Source: Anaeromicropila populeti (lineage in GTDB: Bacteria > Bacillota > Clostridia > Lachnospirales > Lachnospiraceae). Taken from it: a stretch of 64,000 nucleotides of DNA. The stretch is taken from positions 202,644 to 266,643 of the forward strand of contig NZ_FOYZ01000006.1 in assembly GCF_900112775.1 (NCBI RefSeq), written 5' to 3'. A model generated the notes under the pieces. The model was given only the letters and a program-made list of their open reading frames with translations. It had not been told where the DNA came from and did not search any database. Numbering within the stretch: position 1 is the stretch's first letter; each line of letters opens with the position of its first letter. Shown in pieces: positions 24,476-32,889 of this stretch. The translations under genes and the position numbers were made by a program.

Positions 24476-25681
24476 ATGAAAAAAGGAAAAAAAGCAGTAG
24501 CGTTACTCGTTTCCATTTTAGTGGTGTTTTCTTTTGTAACGTTTAAAATGTCTGTTGAAGCAACAAATACAGACATACAGGTTCAATTCAGTAACGGAAG
24601 TACAGCAGCAAATTCCAATACAATTAACGTAAAATTGAAAATTTCCAATACAGGCACTTCAGCTGTAAATCTTGCAGCCTTAAAAATCAGATATTATTAT
24701 ACAGCTGATATGGAAAAGGCACAAAACTTTTTTTGTGACTATGCAGGTATGATGAATGGTGGAAACTACTATAATCTTACCAATAAAGTATCTGGAACAT
24801 TTGTAGTTATGGAAGATACAGTTCCTATCGCAACGCATTATCTTGAGATTGGTTTTTCGTCAGATGCGGGAAATGTTTCATCAGGAGGAACAATTGAGAT
24901 TAATACAAGAATTTCAAGAAATGACTGGAGCAATTATGACCAATCCAACGATTATTCTTATAAATCGGTAAATACATATGAGGATTGGGATAGAATAACG
25001 GTTTATGTGAATGAAAGTTTATTATCAGGAAAAGAACCAATTGGCTCAACCCCAGTGGTAACACCAACGCCAGTGGTAACACCAACGCCAGTGATAACGC
25101 CAACGCCAGTGGTAACGCCAACACCAGTGGTAACACCAACGCCAGTGGTAACACCAACGCCAGTGGTAACACCAACGCCAGTGATAACGCCAACGCCAGT
25201 GGTAACGCCAACCCCAGTGGTAACACCAACGCCAGTGGTAACGCCAACCCCAGTACCAGATGGGTTAAAGATAAGTTTAGGAAATGTAATTGGAGAAACA
25301 GGTGATACAATAACAGTACCTGTTACAGCAGCAGACATTGCATCAGTCGGCAGCATAGGAACCTTTAATTTTTACATAACATTTGATTCAAATCAATTGC
25401 AGGCAGTATCCGTATCAGCGGGAGACATTATTACAAATCCAGATGTGAATTTTTCAAGCAAAATAAATGCTGGCTCTATCAGTTTATTGTTTTTGGATGA
25501 TACAATTGGTGAAGAGCTTATAACAGATGACGGGGTATTAGCATATGTATCCTTTCAAATAACTGGTACTTCAAGTGGAACAACACCAGTTGTGTTTGGG
25601 CAAAAAGGAGCCTTTGGAAATGGTAATATGGAAAAAATAAAAGATATTACATTTATCAATGGCAGTGTAGAAATTCAATAG
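24476..25681 (+). CDS. Mini-scaffoldin: CBM3, Pro-Thr-Val linker, single type I cohesin
   Basis: A 401-residue secreted protein. The signal peptide covers about 1-29. A family 3 cellulose-binding module (about 32-185) has VQFSNGSTAANSNTINVKL at its start, then IRYYYTADMEKAQ and YLEIGFSSDAG. A repeated PVVTPT linker spans about 192-261. A single cohesin follows (about 262-401), recognised by LKISLGNVIGETGDTITVPV, GTFNFYITFD and LLFLDDTIG. A protein with one binding module and one cohesin can tether one dockerin enzyme to cellulose. No dockerin or surface-layer domain is present, so it is not itself anchored. The ATG at 24476 has GGAGG upstream. The gene diverges from the GH9-dockerin gene. Confidence 0.9.
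   Translation: MKKGKKAVALLVSILVVFSFVTFKMSVEATNTDIQVQFSNGSTAANSNTINVKLKISNTGTSAVNLAALKIRYYYTADMEKAQNFFCDYAGMMNGGNYYNLTNKVSGTFVVMEDTVPIATHYLEIGFSSDAGNVSSGGTIEINTRISRNDWSNYDQSNDYSYKSVNTYEDWDRITVYVNESLLSGKEPIGSTPVVTPTPVVTPTPVITPTPVVTPTPVVTPTPVVTPTPVVTPTPVITPTPVVTPTPVVTPTPVVTPTPVPDGLKISLGNVIGETGDTITVPVTAADIASVGSIGTFNFYITFDSNQLQAVSVSAGDIITNPDVNFSSKINAGSISLLFLDDTIGEELITDDGVLAYVSFQITGTSSGTTPVVFGQKGAFGNGNMEKIKDITFINGSVEIQ
25049..25258 (+). repeat. 18-bp tandem repeats encoding the scaffoldin PVVTPT linker
   Basis: About eleven 18-base units (GTGGTAACACCAACGCCA with few substitutions) encode Val-Val/Ile-Thr-Pro-Thr-Pro. The near identity of units indicates recent copy-number change. The opposite strand is open but meaningless. 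Confidence 0.9.
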
Positions 25682-25693
25682 CTAAAATCTGAT

Positions 25694-25725
25694 AACCATA
25701 TAGGCGGTAATCTGTCTATATGGTT
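25694..25725. terminator. Bidirectional terminator between scaffoldin and beta-propeller genes
   Basis: AACCATATAG (25694-25703) pairs with CTATATGGTT (25716-25725) around a 12-base loop, followed by TCCTT on the plus strand. It lies between two convergent genes. Confidence 0.7.
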
Positions 25726-25735
25726 TCCTTCATAA

Positions 25736-27112
25736 TTAAGTAAGTTCTTTCTTATATATCCGCCAAATTACGCCAGTGCCAGGGACAAAATTATCTGAGT
25801 TGTAGAAAGCATTTAATCCCATATCAACAACGTACATGGCACCATCTGGAGCAAAAATAATATCAGCAGGCCGTTCAAATCCTCCACCTTTTGAAAGAGA
25901 GGAAGGAAATCCAGATTTATTGATAGCAAATGTATTAATTGTTCGTGATTTCATATCAATCTTGGAAACTCTGTGGCCAGTTCCAGCATAAGGCATTGGT
26001 TCCCCTAACGTGGTCTTTACCATACTTCCGAATTCAGCAATATAAACATCTCCATAAGGACCAAATTTTGAGTTGTAATTAAAATCAAAGCCTCTTATCA
26101 TAGAATTTGGGGGAAAGGAAACAAATGGGGTTGGTGGAACGTTTGGCTGGTTTTTTAATAAAAGAGTGGGCTGGACACCTCCGCTGGGACGAAATCTTGG
26201 GAGGCTTACAGGCTCACCACCAGAATAGTCAGGCCATCCATACCATAGACCATGTGAAACAAGATAAAAGTCATCTGTAGCATTTTCAATAGGCCTGCTT
26301 CCTGTGGCAGTATAGCCATTGTTTGCTGCAAACAGTTGACCGTTATTATCAAACTTTAAGTAACTGGGATTTCGGAATCCCCAGGCGACCTGTTCGATAT
26401 TAGAACCATCTAAATTTGAAGATAAAATACATCCAGATGCCTTTAAGTATTTTTTTCTTGTCTCATAGGGCTGATTTGCTATGCCATAAGGGGAAAATGC
26501 CCCTGTAACAGCAATTTCATTATTTGCTGCCTCAGATAAAATATTGGAGGTATTATAGTTTTGTCCATTCAGCATAATATAATCACCAGCATAGTCGCAA
26601 AGCAGCGGTGAAGAGGTCAGCCATTTGTTGTCATTTCCAACTATTCCAGAGTTTGTTACAGTTCCTTGTCCGAAATATAATTTATTATCCATTGAGAAAG
26701 TAACTGGGCTATTGGTATTATCGCCATTGCTGGGAAGTCCCATAATAATATTCTGTCTGGTGCCATCTTTTAATATTTTAGTGACGAAGCCTCTATGTGA
26801 AACATAAAGTATTCCGTTCATATAGTTGATGCCTGTTACAGGTATATTAAAGCCTTCTGCAACTATTTCGAAGTGGTTGTCTTTTAGCATCAAAATTTGT
26901 GGGTATCCTGTGGACAGACCTGAATCTGCAACTAGAATGTCACCGTTATCTGTGAATATCATACTTATTGGTGAGTTTAAACCCTGAGCAAATACTTCAA
27001 TACCATATCCTTGTACAATATATATGTCAGAAGGATTTAAAAATCTTTCAGTAATTTCGTTTTCTGGATTGAAGGAATAAAAACATAATCGTTCATTTTT
27101 ATTTTTTGGCAT
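25736..27112 (-). CDS. Beta-propeller protein related to glucose/sorbosone dehydrogenases, without a signal peptide
   Basis: A 458-residue protein built of repeated strand pairs such as GLNSPISMIFTDNGDILVADSG, MNGILYVSHRG, LFAANNGYTATGSRP, YGDVYIAEFG and APDGAMYVVDMG. This is the blade pattern of a six-bladed propeller of the NHL or glucose/sorbosone dehydrogenase (GSDH) kind. The W-G-F-RNP and ERPADIIFAPDGAMYV segments support GSDH. No signal peptide or PQQ-specific ligand set is obvious from the N terminus MPKNKNERL, so the protein may be cytoplasmic or part of the spore. It lies divergently from the AraC regulator at 27214, which could control it. The substrate is unknown. Confidence 0.7.
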   Translation of the reverse strand: MPKNKNERLCFYSFNPENEITERFLNPSDIYIVQGYGIEVFAQGLNSPISMIFTDNGDILVADSGLSTGYPQILMLKDNHFEIVAEGFNIPVTGINYMNGILYVSHRGFVTKILKDGTRQNIIMGLPSNGDNTNSPVTFSMDNKLYFGQGTVTNSGIVGNDNKWLTSSPLLCDYAGDYIMLNGQNYNTSNILSEAANNEIAVTGAFSPYGIANQPYETRKKYLKASGCILSSNLDGSNIEQVAWGFRNPSYLKFDNNGQLFAANNGYTATGSRPIENATDDFYLVSHGLWYGWPDYSGGEPVSLPRFRPSGGVQPTLLLKNQPNVPPTPFVSFPPNSMIRGFDFNYNSKFGPYGDVYIAEFGSMVKTTLGEPMPYAGTGHRVSKIDMKSRTINTFAINKSGFPSSLSKGGGFERPADIIFAPDGAMYVVDMGLNAFYNSDNFVPGTGVIWRIYKKELT

Positions 27113-27213
27113 AATTCCTCCTGAAAAACATAGTTGTTTAAATATATTCTTTATTATTAAATTTATTCGTTATATACTTAGCTTGTAGAGTAAAAGAAAG
27201 GATAAAAAGTGAA

Positions 27214-28083
27214 ATGCAGTTTAATCCATATATTATTGATATTACACATACATCTGTACATACATTATACTGGCCATCAGGTATGCCATACCATATCAGA
27301 AAAACTAGATTCTATGAAATAGAGCTGATTACTGGTGGTACGGGTGAGATGACTACAGACAATAAACAATTTAAAGCAATTAAGGGAAATTTGTTTTTCA
27401 GGAGGCCTGGAGTTTTTACCCAGGGAATAGCAGGGTATTATTCTTACGTAGTTGCTTTTGATCCCGTATATGATAAATCTCGTGTTAAGTGCTATGAAAG
27501 CAAGATTCCCTATTGGATATTTGACGAAAACACAATGATTAAGGACTATGGGTGTTTTGATGAATTTCCTGATTGTTATAGTACACTTAATCAGGAGGCG
27601 TTAGAAGTTCTTTTCTCTAACATCGTGAATTCCTTTAATAATGGAAGAGAGTTAAATCAAACCTATATGAAAGCAAATCTAATCAATATATTTGATATAA
27701 TAAAAACCGAATTAGACACTGAACTGAATCATATGGGGAGACGGGTAATACGTAATAACTATGATAATTTGATTGCCTGCAAAGAGTACATTGATAAAAA
27801 TTTAGATAAAAGATTTACATTAGAGGAGCTAGCAGAACGATGTGGGTTAAGTAAAAACTTTTTTAGTAAGATATTTAAAGAGATTATAGGAAAAACGCCA
27901 TTTGAATATATTTTAGAAAATAGGATGCAGCTTGCAAAAAAATTAATTCTCACAACTAATTTAAGTGTGGAGCAAATTTCTATATTAAGTGGATTTGAGG
28001 ACAGAGCTCATTTCTATCGAACTTTTAAAAAATATTATCAAATGACACCGGCACTATTTCGTGAAAAATACAAGGGTAGCTGA
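27214..28083 (+). CDS. AraC-family transcriptional regulator
   Basis: A 289-residue regulator. The N-terminal part (about 1-150) is a cupin-like sensing domain (YEIELITGGTGEMTT, FKAIKGNLFFRRPG). The C-terminal AraC domain (about 185-285) has two helix-turn-helix motifs, with FTLEELAERCGLSKNFFSKIFKE and the family signature LSVEQISILSGFEDRAHFYRTFKKYYQMTP broken only for length. Proteins of this layout usually sense sugars or other small ligands and act on neighbouring genes. The divergent beta-propeller gene is the nearest candidate target. GAAAGGA is upstream of the ATG. Confidence 0.9.
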   Translation: MQFNPYIIDITHTSVHTLYWPSGMPYHIRKTRFYEIELITGGTGEMTTDNKQFKAIKGNLFFRRPGVFTQGIAGYYSYVVAFDPVYDKSRVKCYESKIPYWIFDENTMIKDYGCFDEFPDCYSTLNQEALEVLFSNIVNSFNNGRELNQTYMKANLINIFDIIKTELDTELNHMGRRVIRNNYDNLIACKEYIDKNLDKRFTLEELAERCGLSKNFFSKIFKEIIGKTPFEYILENRMQLAKKLILTTNLSVEQISILSGFEDRAHFYRTFKKYYQMTPALFREKYKGS

Positions 28084-28090
28084 AAAATAG

Positions 28091-28150
28091 AACGAATGGC
28101 AATAAATATTTATCGATTATCGATAAAAAATTATTGACATTCGTTTTTTA
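28091..28150 (+). terminator. 55-bp nested palindrome, terminator of the AraC gene
   Basis: AACGAATG (28091-28098) pairs with CATTCGTT (28138-28145), and TTTATCGAT (28109-28117) pairs with ATCGATAAA (28119-28127). Both share the centre at 28118 and most bases between also pair. TTTTT follows. The distal arm contains the -35 box of the next operon. Confidence 0.75.
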
Positions 28151-28162
28151 CGGTGGTATAGT
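28134..28162 (+). promoter_or_regulatory. Strong sigma-A promoter of the DUF2975/HTH/DUF4173 operon
   Basis: A consensus TTGACA (28134-28139) and TATAGT (28157-28162) are 17 bases apart. The -35 hexamer lies in the distal arm of the palindrome at 28091-28145, so a dimeric repressor or the hairpin itself could affect it. Confidence 0.8.
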
Positions 28163-28217
28163 ATAGTCAATATTAAAAATGTGGAAACAATAATCAGGTA
28201 AGGCGGAGGAATGATAT

Positions 28218-28667
28218 ATGAAAACAAACCCATTAGTGCGGTTTACAAAGCATTTAATAGATTTTATGCTGCTATCAGGAGTAGTTATCTGTTTGAGCGT
28301 ACCCATGCTTTTTCGCCAGGCAGCAAAGTATTTTAGTATTTTTCAAAAGTATTATGTGCCATATTGTATTGTGTTTATGGCAGCAGGGGTTTTTGCTCTC
28401 ATTATATTATGGAATTTACGTAATATGTTTCAAACAGTGATAAACGAGAATCCATTTGTAACTGAAAATGTAATATCATTAAAACGAATGGGAAGCTGTG
28501 CATTTATGATTGCAATTCTGCTATTGGTGAAGCTGGTTCTTGTACTAACACCTGCCGCGGCAGTTCTAGTTTTGGTTTTTATCATAGCAGGTTTATTTTC
28601 ACTGGTTCTTTCTCAGGTTTTTGAGCAAGCTGTTAGTTACAAACAGGAAAATGATTTAACAATATAG
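28218..28667 (+). CDS. DUF2975 family membrane protein
   Basis: A 149-residue protein with four membrane segments (about 13-32, 48-68, 92-113 and 118-138), the size and pattern of DUF2975. Such genes almost always sit directly before a small Xre-type regulator, as here (12 bases). The segment between helices 2 and 3 (NLRNMFQTVINENPFVTENV) is typical of the family. GGCGGAGG precedes the ATG. The role is unknown; the pair may sense membrane state or peptides. Confidence 0.8.
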   Translation: MKTNPLVRFTKHLIDFMLLSGVVICLSVPMLFRQAAKYFSIFQKYYVPYCIVFMAAGVFALIILWNLRNMFQTVINENPFVTENVISLKRMGSCAFMIAILLLVKLVLVLTPAAAVLVLVFIIAGLFSLVLSQVFEQAVSYKQENDLTI

Positions 28668-28679
28668 GGGGAAACCAGA

Positions 28680-28895
28680 ATGATTGTGATAAATTTAGAT
28701 GTTGTGATGGCACAGAGAAAAAAGGGCTTAACGGAACTGGCAAAAGAAGTAGATATATCACTGGCAAACCTGTCTATTTTGAAAAACAATAAGGCAAAAG
28801 CAATTCGCTTTAGTACGTTAGAAGCAATCTGCAAGGCATTGGATTGCCAGCCAGGGGACATTTTGGCTTATGTGGAAGAGAAACATGAGGAATGA
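28680..28895 (+). CDS. Small Xre/YozG-type HTH regulator
   Basis: A 71-residue Cro/C1-type DNA-binding protein of the HTH_26/YozG group. It consists almost only of the helix-turn-helix (GLTELAKEVDISLANLSIL) and the recognition of STLEAICKALDCQPGDIL. Family members are paired with DUF2975 proteins and are likely autoregulatory; the palindrome at 28091-28145 is a candidate operator. It follows the DUF2975 gene by 12 bases with GGGGGAAA as ribosome binding site. Confidence 0.85.
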   Translation: MIVINLDVVMAQRKKGLTELAKEVDISLANLSILKNNKAKAIRFSTLEAICKALDCQPGDILAYVEEKHEE

Positions 28896-28916
28896 AAGAA
28901 AGGATGGAGAATAGTT

Positions 28917-30341
28917 ATGGATCAAGTGATTCAAAAAGTGCGTCAGAATTTTATGATATTTGGAATAATCAGCTTGTTGTTTGGAATTACATTCACTATG
29001 TGCTTTTATAAGGCAGGGCTTGGGGTCAATGCAAGTATATTTACCATAATAACAGTAATACTTCTGATAGCAGTAACCAACAGGCTGGGTCTAACTGTAA
29101 AGAAGCAGACGATCATATACTATGCTGGAATTATAGTACTAGGCGTATCCAGTGCCATGACGTCCAGTTGGGCGCTGGAAATTTTCAATGTAGCCGGAAT
29201 TTTGTTATTACTGGAAGCAGCGGTTCTAAACCAGTTTTGTGAAGGGCAAAAAAAAGACTTTACCAGCCAGCTGAAAAATATGCTGATACTTCCCTTTAGC
29301 AGCCTGTTGTCTATTAGCCTGCCCTTTATAGACAGTTATCAGTTTTTTAGAAACATAACAATTTTAAAAAATAAACTGGCACGTAATATTTTCGTTGGAA
29401 TTGCCATTACAATTCCAGTAGGCGGAATCATTATTGCCTTGCTTTCCAGTGCAGATTTAGTTTTTCGCAGTATGATGAAAAGAATGGTTTCCACTGAGTA
29501 TTCAGCAGATTTTATTATTATATGGATTATGACTTTTTTTGGATTTTTAGTGTGCTACTGTGTTATTTGTGGTGCTGCTGTAAAGGCGGATGAAATTAAA
29601 AATGAAGATACAATGGCTAGAGCAGATGCAGCTATTGCTGTAACAGTATTAGCAGTGCTCTGTATCATTTATGCAGTATTCTGTGGAATTCAGATTTTTT
29701 GTCTATTTCCAAAGGGGAGCCGTATACTGCCAATGGGAATTACATTTTCAGAATATGCAAGAAAAGGATTTTTTGAGCTGCTTACTGTTACTGCAATTAA
29801 TATAATTTTAATGCTTCTATGTACTACCTGCTTTAAAACAAGCAAGGCAGTCAGTGCTTTGTTAACAGTCATAACAGCATGTACGTATATTATGACAGGT
29901 TCTGCATTTTATCGTATGCTATTATACATTGAAGCATACCATCTGACTTTTTTAAGACTTTTTGGACTGCTCGTCCTGTTAATAAATGCCATTTTATTAG
30001 GAGGAGTAATCCTATATGTGTATGATAAGAAATTTCCTTTGTTTGAATATTTCGTTGTGGTAGTTTCTATTTGCTACATTATGTTTTCGTTTTCAAAGCC
30101 AGACTATTGGATTGCCTCCTATAACATTCAGCATGAGTCCAACATGACAGTAGATGAAGTAAGGTATTTAACCAGACAGTTATCGCTGGATGCAGCACCT
30201 GCTATTGTACCGTATTTAGAAACAAAAAACAAAGGGGATAGCACAGATGAGTATCGGGAGCGTATCCTTAGAGAAGTAAAAGAACTAGGCATTAGAGATT
30301 TTAATTGTTCAGTCTATGAGGCGTCAAAAGCCATACGATAA
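28917..30341 (+). CDS. DUF4153/DUF4173 family multi-pass membrane protein
   Basis: A 474-residue integral membrane protein with about eleven to twelve membrane segments in the first 410 residues and a soluble C-terminal tail of about 70. The tail, with KPDYWIASYNIQHESNMTVDEVRYLTRQLSLDAAPAI, is characteristic of DUF4173 (related to DUF4153). In such loci it follows a DUF2975 gene and an HTH gene, as seen here with 21 bases of spacing. Function is unknown. GGATGGAG precedes the ATG. Confidence 0.8.
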   Translation: MDQVIQKVRQNFMIFGIISLLFGITFTMCFYKAGLGVNASIFTIITVILLIAVTNRLGLTVKKQTIIYYAGIIVLGVSSAMTSSWALEIFNVAGILLLLEAAVLNQFCEGQKKDFTSQLKNMLILPFSSLLSISLPFIDSYQFFRNITILKNKLARNIFVGIAITIPVGGIIIALLSSADLVFRSMMKRMVSTEYSADFIIIWIMTFFGFLVCYCVICGAAVKADEIKNEDTMARADAAIAVTVLAVLCIIYAVFCGIQIFCLFPKGSRILPMGITFSEYARKGFFELLTVTAINIILMLLCTTCFKTSKAVSALLTVITACTYIMTGSAFYRMLLYIEAYHLTFLRLFGLLVLLINAILLGGVILYVYDKKFPLFEYFVVVVSICYIMFSFSKPDYWIASYNIQHESNMTVDEVRYLTRQLSLDAAPAIVPYLETKNKGDSTDEYRERILREVKELGIRDFNCSVYEASKAIR

Positions 30342-30396
30342 AAGTGTTTACTACGCAATTGGAAATATAAATGAAATAAAAAACAAAAATTGGAAT

Positions 30397-30425
30397 TTGC
30401 ATTTTTTGTAGAATTATGATAGTAT
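30397..30425 (+). promoter_or_regulatory. Promoter of the CAP-domain protein gene
   Basis: TTGCAT (30397-30402) and TAGTAT (30420-30425) are 17 bases apart, leaving a leader of about 95 bases. Confidence 0.6.
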
Positions 30426-30431
30426 ATAGCT

Positions 30432-30524
30432 ACGCCAACTTCATATCCCACAGGTACAGAGTTCTTGGCTCTGGTGAGCAAAGAGTTTGAAACTGGTTAA
30501 CCATGAAACGTTAGGAGGGTTAAA
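30432..30524 (+). promoter_or_regulatory. Structured 5' leader of the CAP-domain protein gene
   Basis: CAGAG (30461-30465) and CTCTG (30473-30477) form a hairpin, followed by GAGCAAAG and the palindrome GGTTAACC just before the ribosome binding site. It resembles a small riboswitch-like leader but matches no class that I can name with confidence. Confidence 0.35.
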
Positions 30525-31619
30525 ATGAAAAAGAATATGAGATGGAAAAGAGCGTTTTTGATTGTTCTTATGTCGGTAGCTTTATTAAATATTACAACAC
30601 TTATTTCAGTGAATGTAGATAAAGTAACAGTTCATGCAGCAGCAGCAACAAAGTTGAATACACCGTCTATTACTGTTTTAAGCAGAACACCTAGTACCGT
30701 TAACTTTACCATCAGTAAAGTAACAGGGGCTAGTGGATATAGGGTTTATCGGGCAGCCAGTAAGGCAGAAGCTTTTGTTTATATTGGTAAAACAACATCA
30801 TTAAAGTATAAAGATACAAAGGTGAGTACGTCAAGAACTTACTATTATAAAGTGCGTGCCTATAAGACAATAAATGGGAAAACCATAACAAGTAAGTATT
30901 CTGCTATAAAAGCAGCTGGCAAGTCAATGAGTAAAACAACATCTATTACAGCTAAAAACAGTGGCAGCGTAAATACTATTACATGGTCAAAAGTATCAAA
31001 TGCATCACTATATAATGTATACCGTAGTACAAGTAAGACAGGTGGCTACCGGTTTATCGGAGCTTCTAAGACTACTGCATATAAAGATAGTAAAATTTCT
31101 GCCAATACAACGTATTATTATAGAATGCGCGGATATAGAAAATCGGCAGGAGTAAAATATTATGGACTTTATTCCAATGTTGTTTCGGTTACGACGGGCA
31201 GTACTTCCAGCAGTCCGGTCAGTGGAAATACATCTGATAATGAAGCAGAAAGCTATGCAAAAGAGGTATTGGATTTGGTAAATAAGGAGAGAACTTCAAG
31301 AGGATTAAGTGAGTTGACTACAACTACTTCATTAAGAGATGCTGCTAACAAAAGAGCAGTGGAAATTGAACAATCCTTTTCACATACACGTCCAAATGGA
31401 ACAAGTCCTTTTACTGCACTGGAAGAGTATGGCGTGTCTTATCAGGCAGCAGGCGAAAATATTGCCTATGGACAAAGAACACCGGCAGAAGTTGTGGAAG
31501 CGTGGATGAACTCTGAGGGACATCGTAAAAACATTTTATCTGAAAGCTTTGGAAAAATGGGAGTAGGATATTATAAAAAGAATAATACGATTTACTGGGT
31601 ACAGTTATTTACAAATTAA
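30525..31619 (+). CDS. Secreted protein with two fibronectin III-like repeats and a CAP (SCP/PR-1) domain
   Basis: A 364-residue exported protein. The signal peptide (about 1-39) ends in VHAAAA. Two FN3-like repeats follow (about 42-130 and 135-225), each with the V-x-G-A-S-x-Y-x-VYR and TYYYKVRAY/TYYYRMRGY pattern. After a Ser/Thr linker a CAP domain fills about 243-364, with LVNKERTSRGLSEL, SFSHTRPNGTSPFTAL, AGENIAYGQRTPAEVVEAWM and SEGHRKNIL. The paired His and Glu of the CAP cavity are present (HTRP, GENIA, EGH). Clostridial homologues are wall- or spore-associated; the substrate is unknown. AGGAGGG precedes the ATG. Confidence 0.9.
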   Translation: MKKNMRWKRAFLIVLMSVALLNITTLISVNVDKVTVHAAAATKLNTPSITVLSRTPSTVNFTISKVTGASGYRVYRAASKAEAFVYIGKTTSLKYKDTKVSTSRTYYYKVRAYKTINGKTITSKYSAIKAAGKSMSKTTSITAKNSGSVNTITWSKVSNASLYNVYRSTSKTGGYRFIGASKTTAYKDSKISANTTYYYRMRGYRKSAGVKYYGLYSNVVSVTTGSTSSSPVSGNTSDNEAESYAKEVLDLVNKERTSRGLSELTTTTSLRDAANKRAVEIEQSFSHTRPNGTSPFTALEEYGVSYQAAGENIAYGQRTPAEVVEAWMNSEGHRKNILSESFGKMGVGYYKKNNTIYWVQLFTN

Positions 31620-31623
31620 AGAT

Positions 31624-31668
31624 AAAAAGAGCAGCACATTAACATTTAGTGTGCTGCTCTTTTTCTGC
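31624..31668. terminator. Bidirectional terminator between the CAP gene and mutY
   Basis: AAAAAGAGCAGCACA (31624-31638) pairs perfectly with TGTGCTGCTCTTTTT (31650-31664). The last codons of mutY on the minus strand lie inside the hairpin. Confidence 0.92.
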
Positions 31669-32718
31669 AATAATTTGCTTGGTATAGGCTGAAAAAGCAG
31701 TAGGCAGTGTAAAAGTATATTGAAGGTCTTTTTTGGAAGCCCAGATCATCCCATCCCAGATTTCATGTTCGAGAGAGAAAAGCTTTATTCTATATCCTAG
31801 CATATGCCATTCTACATGACTAAAAATGTGCTTTGCACTTCCTAATAGTTCCATACTATAAGAGAAAATCCTATATTCCTTGAGCAGTCCTTCTGTTTTC
31901 TCAATGGAAAGATGACCATCCAGGTTAGGAAATTCCCAAAGGCCTGCAAGCAGACCTTTGGAAGGACGCTTCATAATGGCAAATTTATCCTGGTATTCCA
32001 AAACAAGAATAGTTCTGTTTTCCAGTCTTCTTGATTTTTTAGAAGGTCTGACAGGAAGATCAGAAGTAATATTTTGTTGAAAAGCAATACAGAATTTTGC
32101 CAATGGACATGCATCGCATAAGGGTTTTCCATTGGGAATACAGATTGTGGCACCTAAGTCCATAAGTGCCTGGTTAAAGTCGCCAGAACGGTTACCAGGC
32201 ATAACAGCCAATAAGTCTGTTTCCAATTCCTTTTTTACTTTTGGCTGTGTAATATCATCATAGCTTCCAGATAAGCGCTTTGTTACCCGCAGAACATTGC
32301 CATCTACAGCAGGAACTGGCATTTTAAAAGCAATTGATGCAATCGCACCTGCTGTATAGCTTCCAATACCAGATAATTTCAGGAGAGCAGTATAATCAGC
32401 AGGTAAGCTGCCATTGTAGTCTGCCACAATTGTCTGGGCGGCTTTTTGCATATTTCGTACACGGTTGTAGTAACCAAGTCCTTCCCAAAGTTTTAAAAGC
32501 TGTTCTTCTGGAGCTTCGGAAAGTGCCTTTATGGTAGGAAATGCAGAAATAAACCTGGAAAAATAGCCTTTTACGGCTTCTACACGGGTTTGCTGAAGCA
32601 TAATTTCAGAAACCCATATATAATAAGGATCGGGTTTTTCCCGCCATGGGAGTATTCTTTTATTTTCACTATACCAATTCAATAAATCTTCCACTATATA
32701 ACTATAATCTGTTTTCAT
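31639..32718 (-). CDS. mutY: A/G-specific adenine glycosylase MutY
   Basis: A 359-residue MutY that removes adenine opposite 8-oxoguanine. The HhH-GPD domain (about 30-190) has SEIMLQQTRV with the catalytic Glu38, LSGIGSYTAGAIASIAF (helix-hairpin-helix) and PAVDGNV with Asp139. An iron-sulfur cluster loop follows with Cys193, Cys201, Cys204 and Cys210. The C-terminal NUDIX-like domain (about 228-355) recognises the oxidised base. It converges on the CAP gene, and its end lies within the shared terminator. Confidence 0.95.
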   Translation of the reverse strand: MKTDYSYIVEDLLNWYSENKRILPWREKPDPYYIWVSEIMLQQTRVEAVKGYFSRFISAFPTIKALSEAPEEQLLKLWEGLGYYNRVRNMQKAAQTIVADYNGSLPADYTALLKLSGIGSYTAGAIASIAFKMPVPAVDGNVLRVTKRLSGSYDDITQPKVKKELETDLLAVMPGNRSGDFNQALMDLGATICIPNGKPLCDACPLAKFCIAFQQNITSDLPVRPSKKSRRLENRTILVLEYQDKFAIMKRPSKGLLAGLWEFPNLDGHLSIEKTEGLLKEYRIFSYSMELLGSAKHIFSHVEWHMLGYRIKLFSLEHEIWDGMIWASKKDLQYTFTLPTAFSAYTKQIIAEKEQHTKC

Positions 32719-32822
32719 CTTTCACCAACTATCGTTTATATTTCATTAAAATCTTACTATATAGTCAAGAATATTGCAATGGAAGGAGTTACTAGATTTT
32801 CTATTTTACTGTCTGGCGTATC

Positions 32823-32851
32823 TTGCAATTACAGTATGATTTTGGTATTAT
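32823..32851 (+). promoter_or_regulatory. Promoter of the first O-acetylhomoserine sulfhydrylase gene
   Basis: TTGCAA (32823-32828) and TATTAT (32846-32851) are 17 bases apart. The short leader has no SAM-riboswitch or T-box motif. Confidence 0.6.
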
Positions 32852-32889
32852 AAATATAATTATATATGTAGATGTGAGGAGGATGAAAC

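Noticed and set aside
25049..25258. Regular 18-bp repeats as a possible CRISPR array
   Set aside because: Units are contiguous without unique spacers and encode the PVVTPT linker.
24900..25356. Open frames opposite the scaffoldin linker (repeating GVGVTTGVGVTT)
   Set aside because: They mirror the 18-bp linker repeats and have no ribosome binding site.
30432..30524. Cyclic di-GMP (GEMM) riboswitch before the CAP gene
   Set aside because: The GCACAGGGCAAACC and GACGCAAAGCC core motifs are not present; only short fragments resemble them.
32719..32889. SAM riboswitch or T-box before the first sulfhydrylase gene
   Set aside because: The leader after the promoter is only about 30 bases and shows no conserved core.
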